Source: Vigna angularis
Taxonomy: Eukaryota > Streptophyta > Magnoliopsida > Fabales > Fabaceae
NCBI RefSeq assembly: GCF_016808095.1
Contig: NC_068975.1
Location: 26,525,501 to 26,589,500 of the forward strand
Length of the DNA stretch: 64,000 nt
Reading direction: 5' to 3'
Shown here piece by piece: positions 45,407-56,399 of this stretch. The notes under the pieces are model-generated. The model was not told the origin of the DNA. It ran no database searches and was given only the letters and a program-made list of their open reading frames with translations. A program made the translations under genes and the position numbers. The first letter of the stretch is position 1; the number at the start of each line of letters is the position of its first letter.

Positions 45407-46848
45407 GTTATAATATTTTAAATTTTAAGTATTATAAAGAAATCATAAAAAATATATTATTTGTATTGAACATGTTGTAATTCAGTAATTATGCAATCCA
45501 AATAAATAGTATAATGACTGTAGGAATAGAAAAGTGAAAGATAAGATGGTAACAAGTATGATTAGGTCGTAATTATGATTTCATTAATTTCAAACCTGTC
45601 TTAAAACATAAATAAAAATAAAGGTAAAAATGGAAGTTATTACATTTATTATGAATTTAATACTTTAATATGATCCTATTCAAACAGCATACAACGAAGA
45701 ACTTTATATCATAACGTACAAAAATACTTAAACTAATTTGAAGAAATATATGAAGGAGTATTTTATGAAGATCTCACTCCAAACATTATTAATATTAAAT
45801 TATATTATGAGTGATATTGTTGTTATGATTTCGTTGAATAAGTTGTGTGATGAGATTAGTTTATGAGAAGGCAAAGAGTAGGAAGTAATAGTGTGAAAAT
45901 GTGGCAATTTCGTATAAATCAAAGACTAACAACAGAAACAAAAGGTTTTGTGTTTTGTTTGGGTGAAGGAAGAAGATCGAAATGTAAAATTAATATGTTG
46001 CGGTGTGTTTGGAGGTTGGGGTACATTGATAAGAAGGCACAGCACTTGCACACAGTTGTTGGAATTCTATACTATAATTTTAGGAAATTCATGTGCCAGA
46101 CTAAATTTTAAATTAAATCAAAGTTAATAAATTAAAAAAACTCATAATTTATTCTCTTCAACTTTTAAATTAGAAGTGAGTCAGATTTTTAGAAAATAAA
46201 TTTTGATTCTAATTATAAAATCAGTATATAAAATAAAGTTTACATTCTTATATATTTATAGATTGATTTTATATTAAGTTAATCCGAAACTTGTAATAGA
46301 TTAAAGAGTATATATTTTGAGCATACAGGTAGTTCAACAGTAAACCAAAAAAAACTTAAATAATTCAATAAATTTTGATATATAAATTATAATTCATTAT
46401 TTTAATATCATATTAAAAAATAAAAATAAAATTTAACTCAATTTTATAAAATCAATTTATATATATATATATATATATATACTATAAATTAACATTATTT
46501 CTATTTAATACGAAATTTATTATCCAAATTCGAATATTTTTTTTAATTTTCTTAAAAAACCGATATGGTAAAAATAATAGAATAAGAAAATCAACGTTGA
46601 GACAGTCGTGATAAAGAAACCTTCTCTTTCAGAAAGATCCCTATAAGAATGTTCAATATCGTATTGCTTTTTCTTTTTGTGTTGTTATTTGTTAAGGCGC
46701 TTCTCCTCAAAGGGTGGATACGGGTTAAAAAAAGTTAAACATGATATGAATTATGCTTTTTCATTTTTTGCGTTTAGAAGAAGTGATTTTTCTTTTAACT
46801 TGGGTAATTAAAGCGAAGAGGAGATGGATGTGGTGCAATAGTCCAAGA

Positions 46849-46971
46849 CCGTGTTTGGAAAAAAGTACGTAGAAGAAATGAAAAGCCTATGAAAATGAAA
46901 TTAAATACGGAAAGTGTACTCCCAAAAGATGTGCTTTACAAGTCAGCCAAAGTGTCCAAACACGCCCCCAC
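46849..46971. repeat. Possible small foldback: CGTGTTTGG ... CCAAACACG
   Basis: GACCGTGTTTGGAAAAAAG on the left is mirrored by GTGTCCAAACACGCCCC on the right, about 100 bases apart. The downstream 130 bases are G-poor and C-rich. It may be one end of a larger element like that at 38309-38895, but no full structure was established. Confidence 0.35.
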
Positions 46972-47248
46972 TTTCCATCAACTCACTCCCACCAAACTTA
47001 TCTCATTTATATCTCATCAATGTACTTTAATTTTTATTTTTCAAACCCACATGCTATTATCTTTTACTTATAATTACACCAAACCTATCTTTACATAAAC
47101 TACTTCATTCAAAAATTAGTTTATTTCTAAAAACACATTACTATATACTTATAAATTTAGTTTTCCGTTACATTATTAATAGAAGTTGAATATTTCTATT
47201 TATTTTATAAAAAGTTATATTTCCTTTTCTCCACTTCTAATTTTTTTT

Positions 47249-47398
47249 AGGATGATTTTTTTTTTTATTAAAATGAGTATAGGATAACCAATCAAAAAAC
47301 TTTTTAATAATATAAGTAATAGGACCTGATATATATTAATAGAAGTTTTCTGATTGGTTATTCTATACTCGTTTTAATAAAAAAAATTTATCATCATC
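47249..47398. mobile_element. Foldback MITE, ~150 bp
   Basis: The left arm (ATTAAAATGAGTATAGGATA, then ACCAATCAAAAAACTT) and the right arm (AAGTTTTCTGATTGGTTATT, then CTATACTCGTTTTAAT) are reverse complements over about 50 bases with a handful of mismatches. A ~37-base loop separates them. Outside the arms, AGGATGAT on the left pairs with ATCATCAT on the right. No coding potential. Confidence 0.75.
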
Positions 47399-47399
47399 T

Positions 47400-49210
47400 C
47401 ATATTCATATATATCAGGTTATTCCTACCTTTACTCAACGACAAATATTTATATTTATAAACATAATATTATCAAATATTTAACATTAAAAGATGTATTA
47501 TTTTTCTTCGTCATCAAGAATTTAAAAAAGAAATTATACCTATAATGATATGCATTTCAAATTAAAGTGAAATCAAATTTCAAGAAACCAAAACATTTAT
47601 TTTATTAAATTTATAGAGATAATGAAACAAAATTGTTAAAATTTAAAAATATTTTTAAAATAAATGCAAAGAAAAAACATATAGTCAATTTAAAAGTATT
47701 TTAAATATCTTTTTACTCTCATATTTTTTAAATTCTAATGAAATATTTTTTTTACAAACCAGTAAAAGTTACACTGCGCTATTTGAAAAAAATCACAGGA
47801 AGAATAAATATTGAACCAATAATAACTGAAATTTAACATAATTTTTTTATCTTTTAAATATTTATATATGTTGGACAGTCATAAATAAGATTCAAGACAA
47901 TATAATTAAATTAAATTATTGTATTATAATAAATGATTTTTTTATACTATTGTAATGATAAAATTATACCATGATAATTAAAATATATTAAAGTAAAGAC
48001 TAAAAATACATTTTAAAATGTTGCGTTGTTTTGACCAGTTTGAATTTGGAAAGTTCTTTCGGAAAGGAAGTGGAGAGTGCATTTAAAGCACGCAAGAGGT
48101 ACAAATGTACGTTAGGTTTTCTCCACTCCAAAACCATGCACACATGGTAATTCCCTGTTTGGCCCTCCCAATTGCAAAAAGCCAAACAAAAAAGAAAGCT
48201 TTAGGCATCTATCTAATTTTAACGATTGCGACAAGAGAAAAACTGAACCACCTAAGATCGCTTTTAATATTTCCGGAACATCTCATTTATTCGGTGCTTT
48301 CGATTGTGGAACGCTCATTTCGCATCACGTTTCCCCATTTTTTCTCCAAAACTTTTCCTTCTGCCAGTGCCTACCTTTTTAATCATTATTATTATTATTG
48401 GGCTAAAGATAAGGATGCAACTTTTCTTTTTTCTTTTTTATGGATATGATCTTTGAGACTTAGTGCACTTCTTTATTCCACATACAAACATCTCCCTTTT
48501 TAGTATTCAACTCAACTATCGTCTTTTAATAACTGATGATGCAACATGTATCGGATCTATCGAGAGGAAGTTTTTGTGTAGATTACATAAATATCAATAA
48601 TATTGAAATCAATTATATAAAAGATCATCGATATCACTTTTTATTCAAAATATTAAGACAATAAATTAATAAATATTTTATTTTTATATACTACTTTACT
48701 TCTCATTTTTATCCAATAATAAAACTTAGATTCACTTAAATTTCCAACATCATTATCTTTTCCTACAAAGTCCTCTTCAATTCAAACATCTCCACCAATA
48801 TGTTACAACTTCTAGAAGTAAGTACTCGGTACCTCTGTGTACCATCAAACCTTCTTTAATCCTTCAAAAGTTATACAAGAAAAAGATAAACAAAGAACGA
48901 TTCTGCCACCAGACATTATCTATTACTATAAACTTATAAAGTTTTATCTGAAAATGGCTCCAACTACAGTATAGATATTGTTTATTGGACTCTTGTTGGG
49001 GAGTCTGTTACATTGGAGTATTAAAAATGGGAAATGCTGTAAGTGTTTCAGAAAAACTTCCAGAGAAAGATATTATTGAGAACGAAATCAATCAAAAGTA
49101 TTGAGATACAGCGAAAGCAAATAATATATACAAAGGGGAAATAAAAAACTGTTACAACAGTATCAGAAGAGATCTGTTAAGATCTCTATCAAATGCAGAC
49201 CAATGTGAGA
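47400..49210. other. Intergenic DNA without recognised genes
   Basis: AT-rich to about 48000, then more mixed. The 48000-48480 part has short ORFs on both strands that show no recognisable domain. Nothing else could be supported. Confidence 0.4.
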
Positions 49211-49218
49211 AATTAATA

Positions 49219-49895
49219 GGGAATTTCTTCATGCACCTATATACTTTCAAAATTTCAATCATAGCATGTTGAAATTAATAGAAAAGGACGGGGTGAGATT
49301 TTTTTGTGTGTGTTTTAATTATGATTTCAAATTGTGTAATGCATATATATTTCAAATTACAGAATTAAAAATATTAATTTTTGTTGTTGTTGTGTAATTT
49401 GAAATGTAGATTTGCTTCATGAATTAATGCGTAATGTGAATCTATATTTTGAATTATATAATTTGTAATACATATTTATATTTTGAAATGCAAATTTTGA
49501 ACATAATAGGACGTGCAAATTGCTTTTTCTAGTATAATCTGAAATGTAAATTTGGAACATGACATACAAATTATTTTTCAGACTGCATAATTCAAATTTT
49601 ATAATAAGAATTGTAATTTAGAATATAATTTTATATTATATATTGTACAATCTAAAATACAATTTTAGAATATACAAAGTAAAGGTAATATGAGGTGTTG
49701 TTTCTTACAAATGATGGAGTCAATGGAGGTGAGCGGCTAAAACTTTTCAATGGAGGCAATGGTAGTACAGGGGCGTGAAGGAAATCTAAAATGAAATTTA
49801 GGTTTTAAATCAATTTTTAATAAGGGGTAATTAAGGGATTTTACTTAGACTGTGGGTGTAAGAAGAAAACATGAGGGTGCAGGAAGAAATTCTCC
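49219..49895. mobile_element. Non-autonomous DNA transposon, copy 2, with ~8-bp target duplication
   Basis: Left end GGGAATTTCTTCATGCACC; right end GGTGCAGGAAGAAATTCTCC. The inverted termini match at 16 of the 17 core positions. The flanks are AATTAATA (49211-49218) and AATTAATC (49896-49903), a 7 of 8 match and so a probable 8-bp duplication, as made by hAT-like elements. The interior is made of repeated ATAATTTGAAATGTA-like strings in both orientations, and the right subterminal part carries TTTTTAATAAGGGGTAA, the inverse of the string in copy 1 at 24931-25758. There is no transposase ORF. Confidence 0.7.
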
Positions 49896-49904
49896 AATTA
49901 ATCA

Positions 49905-50600
49905 ATGTACAGGATTTGATGTTCAGCTTGTAAGTTCACATATATATCTTGTATTTCAAGGCCGAACTTAACCCATTATTTGTGTGCCTTATTGAAGTAT
50001 AGTTAGCATTTTAGTTGCACAAGATAAATGCTTTATTTATACAATTAAAATAAAAATAAAAATAATTTTGATATATAAATTATATTAGGTTGAAAAAGCA
50101 TTTAGTTCCTACAAAAACAAAATTATTTAGTTTAATGTTATACGATTAAATTATCATGTTAGTCCGTTCAAGAAAGCTGTTAGTGTTCATGCTTTTGTAG
50201 CTGGTTACTGCATTCTTGGTTCATGGACTATAAATCCTCTCTAGTGAGATAAAATGAACATTTTATACATATAATTGTTGGATGATAATATATTAACACA
50301 GAGTTTTTCAATAACATTTTTAATATAATATACTTATCAATTTTTTTATTGAGTTTAAAGTACGTAATTATATCATTATAGTAACAAATAAATAGAACCA
50401 ATGAAAAAAATAATGAAATTGTTTAGCATACACGGGAGCCAAATTTGGTCTGAAATTTCCGAGATGGTTTATCATGTATTTGATTGAACGATGAAATTGG
50501 CGGCATAGGGTTATTGAAAGATGTCATACAAAGATTGAAGAAACAGAGTACAGAGAGGAGCTTATTAAGGAATATGATACAAAGCAGAGGAAATTGAAGA
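49905..50600. other. Intergenic DNA and DRT102-like 3' flank
   Basis: No ORF of interest. The last ~150 bases are likely the 3' UTR of the minus-strand gene that ends at 50603. Confidence 0.45.
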
Positions 50601-50602
50601 GA

Positions 50603-51511
50603 TTAAGAAACGGTGGAGTTGGTTAAAGTTAAGTCCTTATCGATAGCTTTTTTGGCAGTGTCAAGATCCTCATCGAAGAACATATCCCAATGCCCATCCC
50701 ACTTGATGAAAAACTCAGTATCCTCGTGGTACTTAACCCTATGCACATCGCCTGCGGGAGTGAACAAGTAATCCCCAACCGTCAGATCGTATCTCTCTTC
50801 CTTCGTCAGATTCCAAACGCTCTTCTTCCCTTCCAACACCACCAAGTCGTGCCCGAATGTGTGGTGGTGCGCGGGCTCCACGCTTCCGGCCTTGAACCTC
50901 ACGAACGCTGACGTCGGAGTCTCCCTCACGATCTTCATCGAACCACCCGGAATCAACTCGATCGGATTCAGTTCCCGGTTCTTCACCAGACAGCACACTG
51001 CGCACGTATCGAACGCTCCTCCTTTACCGATCTCCGGCATCTCCACCAGTGAGTGGTCCAGAAACGTCTGGATCTCCCGCGGCCAGGGCTCGCCCTCGTT
51101 GGCGGGACACGCGGACTTAAACGGCGTGTTCAGCCACGTGTCCAGGATCTCGATTGCGGCTTCCGGCGTTGTGTACTTGCCGGAAACGGCGAGTACGTTG
51201 GAGTTGTTGATGGAGCGGGCGTTGATGGCGTCGGAAGGGGTGAGGCAGGTGGCCGCGTAGACGCCAGGGAATTTGTTGGCGAAGATAGAGACGCCGGCGC
51301 CTGTGCCGCAGGCGACGAGGCCGCGGACGGCGGAGGATTGGGAGACTCGGCGACCGACCTCGGCTCCGGCGGAGTAGTAGGAAGAGGTTCCGAGATCCTC
51401 GACTTCTATGCTGAGGGAGCGGAGGTGTGCGACGAGGGCGTCTTTGAGAGGAGTTCCGAAATCATCGGCGGCGGCGATGATTTTGGCGGGGCGCGTGGGT
51501 TCTGCAGCCAT
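50603..51511 (-). CDS. DRT102: DRT102-like protein: RpiB/LacA domain fused to a cupin
   Basis: A single-exon ORF of 302 residues. Residues ~9-150 form an RpiB/LacA sugar-phosphate isomerase fold: AADDFGTPLKDAL, then EDLGTSSYYSAG, then CGTGAGVSIFANK (68-80) and INNSNVLAVSG. Cys68 lies where the catalytic Cys is found in RpiB proteins. Residues ~190-290 form a cupin with the metal-site string HHHTFGHDLVVLEG and VGDYLFTPAGDVHRV. This domain order and length fit Arabidopsis DRT102 (At3g04880), first found as a cDNA that rescued DNA-repair-deficient bacteria. The real substrate of the plant protein is unknown; isomerase activity is inferred from the fold. The coding DNA is GC-rich compared with its flanks, and the minus-strand start MAAEPTRP has no in-frame upstream rival. 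Confidence 0.92.
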   Translation of the reverse strand: MAAEPTRPAKIIAAADDFGTPLKDALVAHLRSLSIEVEDLGTSSYYSAGAEVGRRVSQSSAVRGLVACGTGAGVSIFANKFPGVYAATCLTPSDAINARSINNSNVLAVSGKYTTPEAAIEILDTWLNTPFKSACPANEGEPWPREIQTFLDHSLVEMPEIGKGGAFDTCAVCCLVKNRELNPIELIPGGSMKIVRETPTSAFVRFKAGSVEPAHHHTFGHDLVVLEGKKSVWNLTKEERYDLTVGDYLFTPAGDVHRVKYHEDTEFFIKWDGHWDMFFDEDLDTAKKAIDKDLTLTNSTVS

Positions 51512-51599
51512 GGGCGATAATCGGATTGAAGGATTCTTCGGTGGAGTTCACTCACTTCACTTGCACACACTCTCAGCTGAGACCCAGGTACAATGAATC

Positions 51600-53090
51600 T
51601 GCCCCCTTATTGCTCTAAGTAATCTAGGATTTCAATAATATCTATCTTTTTCTCTCAATAATGTAGGGCCCATTTGTTTTCTTTTTTCTAAATGCACACC
51701 CAAGTTTTTTAATGAGGCCGTGTTCAGAAATTATGCTTTGGTTGATTTGTATGGATTAAGGAAACAGAATAAAAACTGAAGAAAAAGAAAAGTAAAAGTT
51801 TGTAATAAACTTATTTTATTGTAATAAAAAATTAAATCAATTAAGTAATATTATAATTTATAAAATTATCTTTAGTCTAATTTTAATGAAAATGACTATA
51901 AATTAAAATTGAAAGATTAATTAATAAAACTGGATATATAATATTTAAATTTATTTTGTTAATAACATTTCATGAAATTACATATTTAAAAATAATTAAA
52001 TTTAATTTAATCAAAATAATAAATATAAAGATTGAATTGAACATAAGATAAAATACTAATATGATATTTATACCAACACATGATACATGCACTTAAGACT
52101 ATAAATGTAATCGATATTGAGTTGATAGATGAATATTTTTTTAATTAAAAAAAATATGAAAACATATATTGTTTATTGTTATGTTAACTTTTAAAATGAC
52201 TTTAAAAAAATTTAATAAATTAATACAAAACAGGACTTCATTAAAATACATTAAACAAACTTAATAAAAAAGTAGAAACTAAATTAGCATTTAAATAAAG
52301 AAGAATATAAGTCTAAGGAGGACGTATTTTCATCTTAATTAAAATTAATTATTTATTGTTATTGTCAGTAAGTTATATATAGATCCTTTTTTTTTTCTTA
52401 GAAGAAGTGAAATATATTATTTTTTCTTAATTTTAATGAAATAATTGTATAGATTTCTGTTGTACTTATTTCTCTCCCTATCTAACCGTGTGTGTGTATA
52501 TTTGTGAATTTTTTAAAATTTATTATCAAGATTAAGAGTATATGTCTTATTATCGAGAGAAAGTTATGATAAGAGGTGAAATTCGCAATATTTAAGAATG
52601 CTCGCATGGATTTTACTCACGAACAATGCATTAAAATTGATTATATACAAAGTATATCTGAATGATTGAAACATTTTAAAAATAGTCGACGCTGAATGGT
52701 CTAAAGTTGTAGGCATGTTATTATTGTACACAGCCTAGAATACGTTATGTCACTTTAGGTGGTGAAGGTTTTCAATTGAAATGTGAAGAATTTTCCGGTA
52801 CCAAAAAGTAATATTTTTAGCAATTGATTACATAACAAGATTAAAAAGTAAAACTTTGATTGAAAAGTGATTTTTATATGTTGATAAGAAGGCGAGGTTG
52901 CTTTAATGTTAGAAATGGTGATGTTGCAGATAATCTTCCCCACGCTCATATCATATGTTATAAGAAAGAAAGGGTTACCTCTGTATCTTGTGTGCTGTGT
53001 GTAAGGGGAATGAGTTTCTTACTAATTTGAATTCTCTATTAAATTTGTTTGTCTGTATCCTAATGTATGTTCTTGAAATCAAAAGATCAA
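51600..53090. other. AT-rich intergenic DNA
   Basis: The first ~100 bases are the DRT102-like gene's upstream region. The rest is AT-rich with no supported gene or clear transposon termini. Confidence 0.45.
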
Positions 53091-53094
53091 CAGA

Positions 53095-53210
53095 TTTTGA
53101 TATTATAAAATATATTATTTTTTTAAAATATTAATATTAATATATGTATGGTAAGACTGTTTAATCCGTTGCAAATTAGGTTGATGGTTCAATCAACTAC
53201 AAATTGGACG
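53095..53210. repeat. 116-bp direct repeat, left copy
   Basis: It begins TTTTGATATTATAAAATATA and ends CAACTACAAATTGGACG. It matches 56078-56193 with three substitutions and no gaps. It abuts the outer end of the copia LTR at 53212. Confidence 0.95.
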
Positions 53211-53211
53211 G

Positions 53212-53699
53212 TGTTGTATAAAAGCTGACATAATTACGAACAATATTTCTTGAGGCGTGTAGATTCACTGTTTTTAAGGACTTATACGCGGTATATTGCG
53301 CAAGCCTCCCAGGATACAACAGAAACTTTTCAGAATTTCTGAGGATCTCAGAACTAGCAACGATATCTTAAAGAGAGAATAAAATAAACCCAGAATATTT
53401 TTAGGAGAAGAAGAAAAGAGAAAAAATGAAACTAAGAGAAGAGAGAATGATTCTGATGATGTGTTTTGGAGTGAAGGAAGTGCTCTATTTATAGAGTTCA
53501 TGGACCAGGCCCATAACATAAAAAATCTCTTAGAAAATTATTTTTTTAATAAATATTAATGTTGCAAAACAATGGCAACAAGGCACTTTGGAAATATCTT
53601 CAAAATCAATCGTTAAAAGCAAACTTGCGGTCCAAGCTCGAGAGAAAACTTCCGCTTTTGATGGCACAACTTTTGCAATATTATATTAAAATAATAACA
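53212..53699 (-). repeat. Copia element 3' LTR (488 bp, complete)
   Basis: The + strand reads TGTTGTATAAAAGCTGACAT ... AATAATAACA, so the LTR has TG/CA ends. On the minus (coding) strand it is preceded by TGTGGGGGATTG, a polypurine tract typical of copia elements; this fixes it as the 3' LTR of a minus-strand element. The second LTR is at 55630-56082. Confidence 0.85.
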
Positions 53700-54265
53700 A
53701 TCCCCCACATATTGCAAAATATAAGAAACAATGATTGGAAGAAAGAAAAGAAGAAAAATCCTGGGTTTTATAAGATGTAATGCATCAGAGCTGGTATAAC
53801 AAGCTATATGAACCAGTCATAGATCGAGAAACTTAACACACATTGTAGTTGGTATAGCAAGCTATATGAACCAAAGACACTTGAGTGTGTTAGAGGTTTA
53901 TCAATCACAGTACACCCCCACAATCTTTGTTGTTATCGTTGTGATGCGCTTAGTAGGTCATGCACGTGCCCGGTATTCATGAATGCTCTAGAGATCATGC
54001 TAAGATCTCATGCAAGCGGTCCCACTTGACACTCATACAGGTGATTTTATCAAGTGTATGTTGCAAATCATACGTCATCCATAAGGGATATGAAGATCAT
54101 TACAAACTTTGCTTAATTACAAAGTTTAACCTCTCAATAGTGCAGTCTCTATCACTTTCACACACCATAGGAATGAACATATTTGATTTAAAATCAAATT
54201 AGTGCTATCATAACTAACAAGTGACTTGTTTTTACCCATATGAACCTTATTCATGGGATCTCCAA

Positions 54266-55290
54266 TCACAAAGGTTGGGTTACCATCACTTGTTTGTTTG
54301 CTAGTGGCTTAAGTCTCATTCCCCTCGATGTTTCTAAAATCATATTTCTTCCCAAGGATTTTGTCAGAGGATCTCCTAGATTCCGTTATGACTTCACATA
54401 GTCAATGGAAATAGTCTCACTCTTTAACAGCTGCTTCACCAAATTGTGTCTCAATTGAATATGTATATTCTTTCCATTGTAATTCTTGTTTTTAGCTATA
54501 GCTATTGCCGATTGGCAATCACAGTGTATTGACACCGATGAGGTTGGTTTCATTCCTAGTGGAATGTTTGCTAAGAAGTTTTTCAACCACTCAGCCTCAC
54601 TACCAGCCATCTTAAGAGCGACAAACTCAGATTCCATTGTTGATCTTGCAATAATTGTTTGTCTGGCTGATCTCCATGTAATCGCACTACCCCCAAGTGT
54701 GAATACATAACCGCTAGTGGATTTTGTCTCATCTGAATCAGAGATCCAATTAGCATCACTATACCATTCTAGTACAACGGGAAATCCAATATATTCAATG
54801 ACATAATCCATTGAACCTCTTAAGTATCTCATAAGTCTGGAAAGTGCATCCCAATGTTCTTGATTTGGACTTTGAGTGTACCTACTAAATCTATCTACTG
54901 CATAAGCAATATCAGGTCTAGAAAAGCTCATCAAGTGCAGTAAGCTCCCAATTATCTGGGCATACTGAGGCTGAGATAACGATTCTCCTCTATTTTTCAT
55001 TAATTTAGAGTTAGCATCATAAAGGGTACTCACGGGTTTGAAATCATAATACCCAAACTTCTTAAGAAGTTTCTCAATGTATTGTTCTTAGGATAATAAT
55101 ATATTATCTCCCTTCCTTATGATTCTAACACCTAAAATTACATTGGCTTTACCCATGTCTTTCATTTCAAAGGTCGATCTTAGAAACAGTTTAGTTCTAG
55201 CAACAATCTCATTGCATGTACCAAAAATTAACATGTCATCCACATACAAACATATAATGACACAATCACCATTTTCAAATTTAGAATACT
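54266..55290 (-). pseudogene. Copia Pol remnant: end of reverse transcriptase plus RNase H
   Basis: Reading the minus strand, the RT catalytic string CLYVDDMLIFG lies at about 55232-55264, followed by FEMKDMGKANVILG and, after an in-frame TAA at 55088-55090, by [13 protein letters not shown]. The RNase H region (54386-55033 open) shows [30 protein letters not shown] and HCDCQSAI. A second in-frame TAA at 54386-54388 precedes the terminal RNLGDPLTK motif. Gag, protease, integrase and most of RT are absent. The element is dead. It lies between LTRs at 53212-53699 and 55630-56082. Confidence 0.9.
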
Positions 55291-55299
55291 ATCAATATC

Positions 55300-55629
55300 A
55301 TTAGGTGAAAAGCCAAAATTTATTTTTTTGAGTAATTAAGTAAAATTACCTACACCCCCACAATTTTAAAATATTTTAGATTGGTAAACAAGAAAATACC
55401 TGGTTGTGCTTTTCTCTTTGTAGGTAAAATATACGAAAATTTACTCAAGTACCTCATCTTCTTCGTCCTCATCCACGGTCCTTACAAATGCGATCAGAAG
55501 CCATAGTTGCTACGAACACCTTGGCAGCCTCCGGTAGTTATGGATTTTGCAAATACCGTCTGAGTTCTGAAAACAAAGTTTTGATCTTCCAGGATTGAGT
55601 TGTTGATGTCAGCCATAAGTCCTTAAGAT
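55300..55629 (-). other. Copia element internal leader, deleted
   Basis: Between the 5' LTR and the RT remnant lie only ~330 bases. A short ATG-initiated frame (MASDRICKDRG then stop) could be the old gag start, but gag to integrase are missing. No primer-binding site similar to TGGTATCAGAGC was found next to the LTR. The large deletion must have removed 3 kb or more. Confidence 0.5.
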
Positions 55630-56082
55630 TGTTGTATAAAAGCTGACATAATCACGAACAATATTTCCTGAGGCGTGTAGATTCACTGTCCTTAAGGACT
55701 TATCTGCGGTGTATTGCGCAAGCCCTTAGAATACAAAAGGAACTTCTCAGAATTTCTGAGGATCTCAGAACTAGCAAGGATCGAGAATAAAATAAACTTG
55801 TAGGAGAAGAAGAAAAGAGAAAAAATGAAACTAAGATAAGAGAGAATGAAAGAAGAATGATTCTGATGATGTGTTTTGGAGTGAAGGAAGTGCTTTATTT
55901 ATAGAGTTCATGGTTGAGGCCCATAACATACACAATCTCTTAAAAAATTACTTTTTTAATAAATATTAACGTTGCAAAAGGTTGGCAACAAGGCACTTTG
56001 AAAATATCTTCAAAAATCGTTAAAAGCAAACTTGCGGTCCAAGCTCGAGAGAAAACTTCTGCTTTTGATGGCACAACTTTTG
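55630..56082 (-). repeat. Copia element 5' LTR, truncated at its outer end
   Basis: Aligns with the 3' LTR from TGTTGTATAAAAGCTGACAT through CGAGAGAAAACTTC and GGCACAACTTTTG, with many substitutions and small gaps. The last ~25 bases present in the other LTR (after CACAACTTTTG) are missing. At that point the sequence changes directly into the 116-bp repeat at 56078, sharing the five bases TTTTG. Confidence 0.85.
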
Positions 56083-56193
56083 ATATTATAAAATATATTA
56101 ATTTTTTAAAATATTAATATTAATATAAGTATGGTAAGACTGTTTAATCCGTTGCAAATTAGGTTGATGGTTCATTCAACTACAAATTGGACG
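56078..56193. repeat. 116-bp direct repeat, right copy
   Basis: The same 116 bases as at 53095-53210, three substitutions apart. It then continues into ATCAGTCTTTATTTTGATCC, which is probably the original chromosomal sequence to the right of the insertion. Confidence 0.95.
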
Positions 56194-56354
56194 ATCAGTC
56201 TTTATTTTGATCCGCATGAGTTATCGATAGTCATGGAAATTAAATGCTTGATCATAAATCCAAATAAATTAACTGATCGATTTAGAAATAAAAATATAAC
56301 TATCGACGATTTTGAACTGTAATTAGACTAATATTAATTAGAACTCACTTTAAA

Positions 56355-56394
56355 ACCTATAAATACACAAGGATACCTATAAATACACAAGGAT
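56355..56394. repeat. Two tandem copies of a 20-bp unit
   Basis: ACCTATAAATACACAAGGAT is present twice without change, suggesting a recent slippage event. Confidence 0.9.
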
Positions 56395-56399
56395 GATAT

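Larger units (their letters stand above)
43702..46840. other. WNK upstream region and AT-rich intergenic DNA
   Basis: The first ~150 bases are the WNK leader and promoter, CT-rich on the + strand. The rest is very AT-rich, with several (TA)n runs (about 45340-45358, 45384-45404, 46457-46481). No ORF here shows recognisable similarity. Confidence 0.45.

Noticed and set aside
45863..46111. Small + strand gene of 82 codons
   Set aside because: There is no recognisable domain, the flanks are AT-rich, and no splice or promoter context was convincing.
47249..47398. microRNA precursor
   Set aside because: The hairpin is long, AT-rich and almost symmetrical, as in a MITE. No small RNA evidence is available and no known miRNA sequence was recognised.
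48000..48449. Overlapping ORFs of 61 and 114 codons
   Set aside because: They lie on opposite strands over the same DNA with no domain similarity; neither can be preferred.
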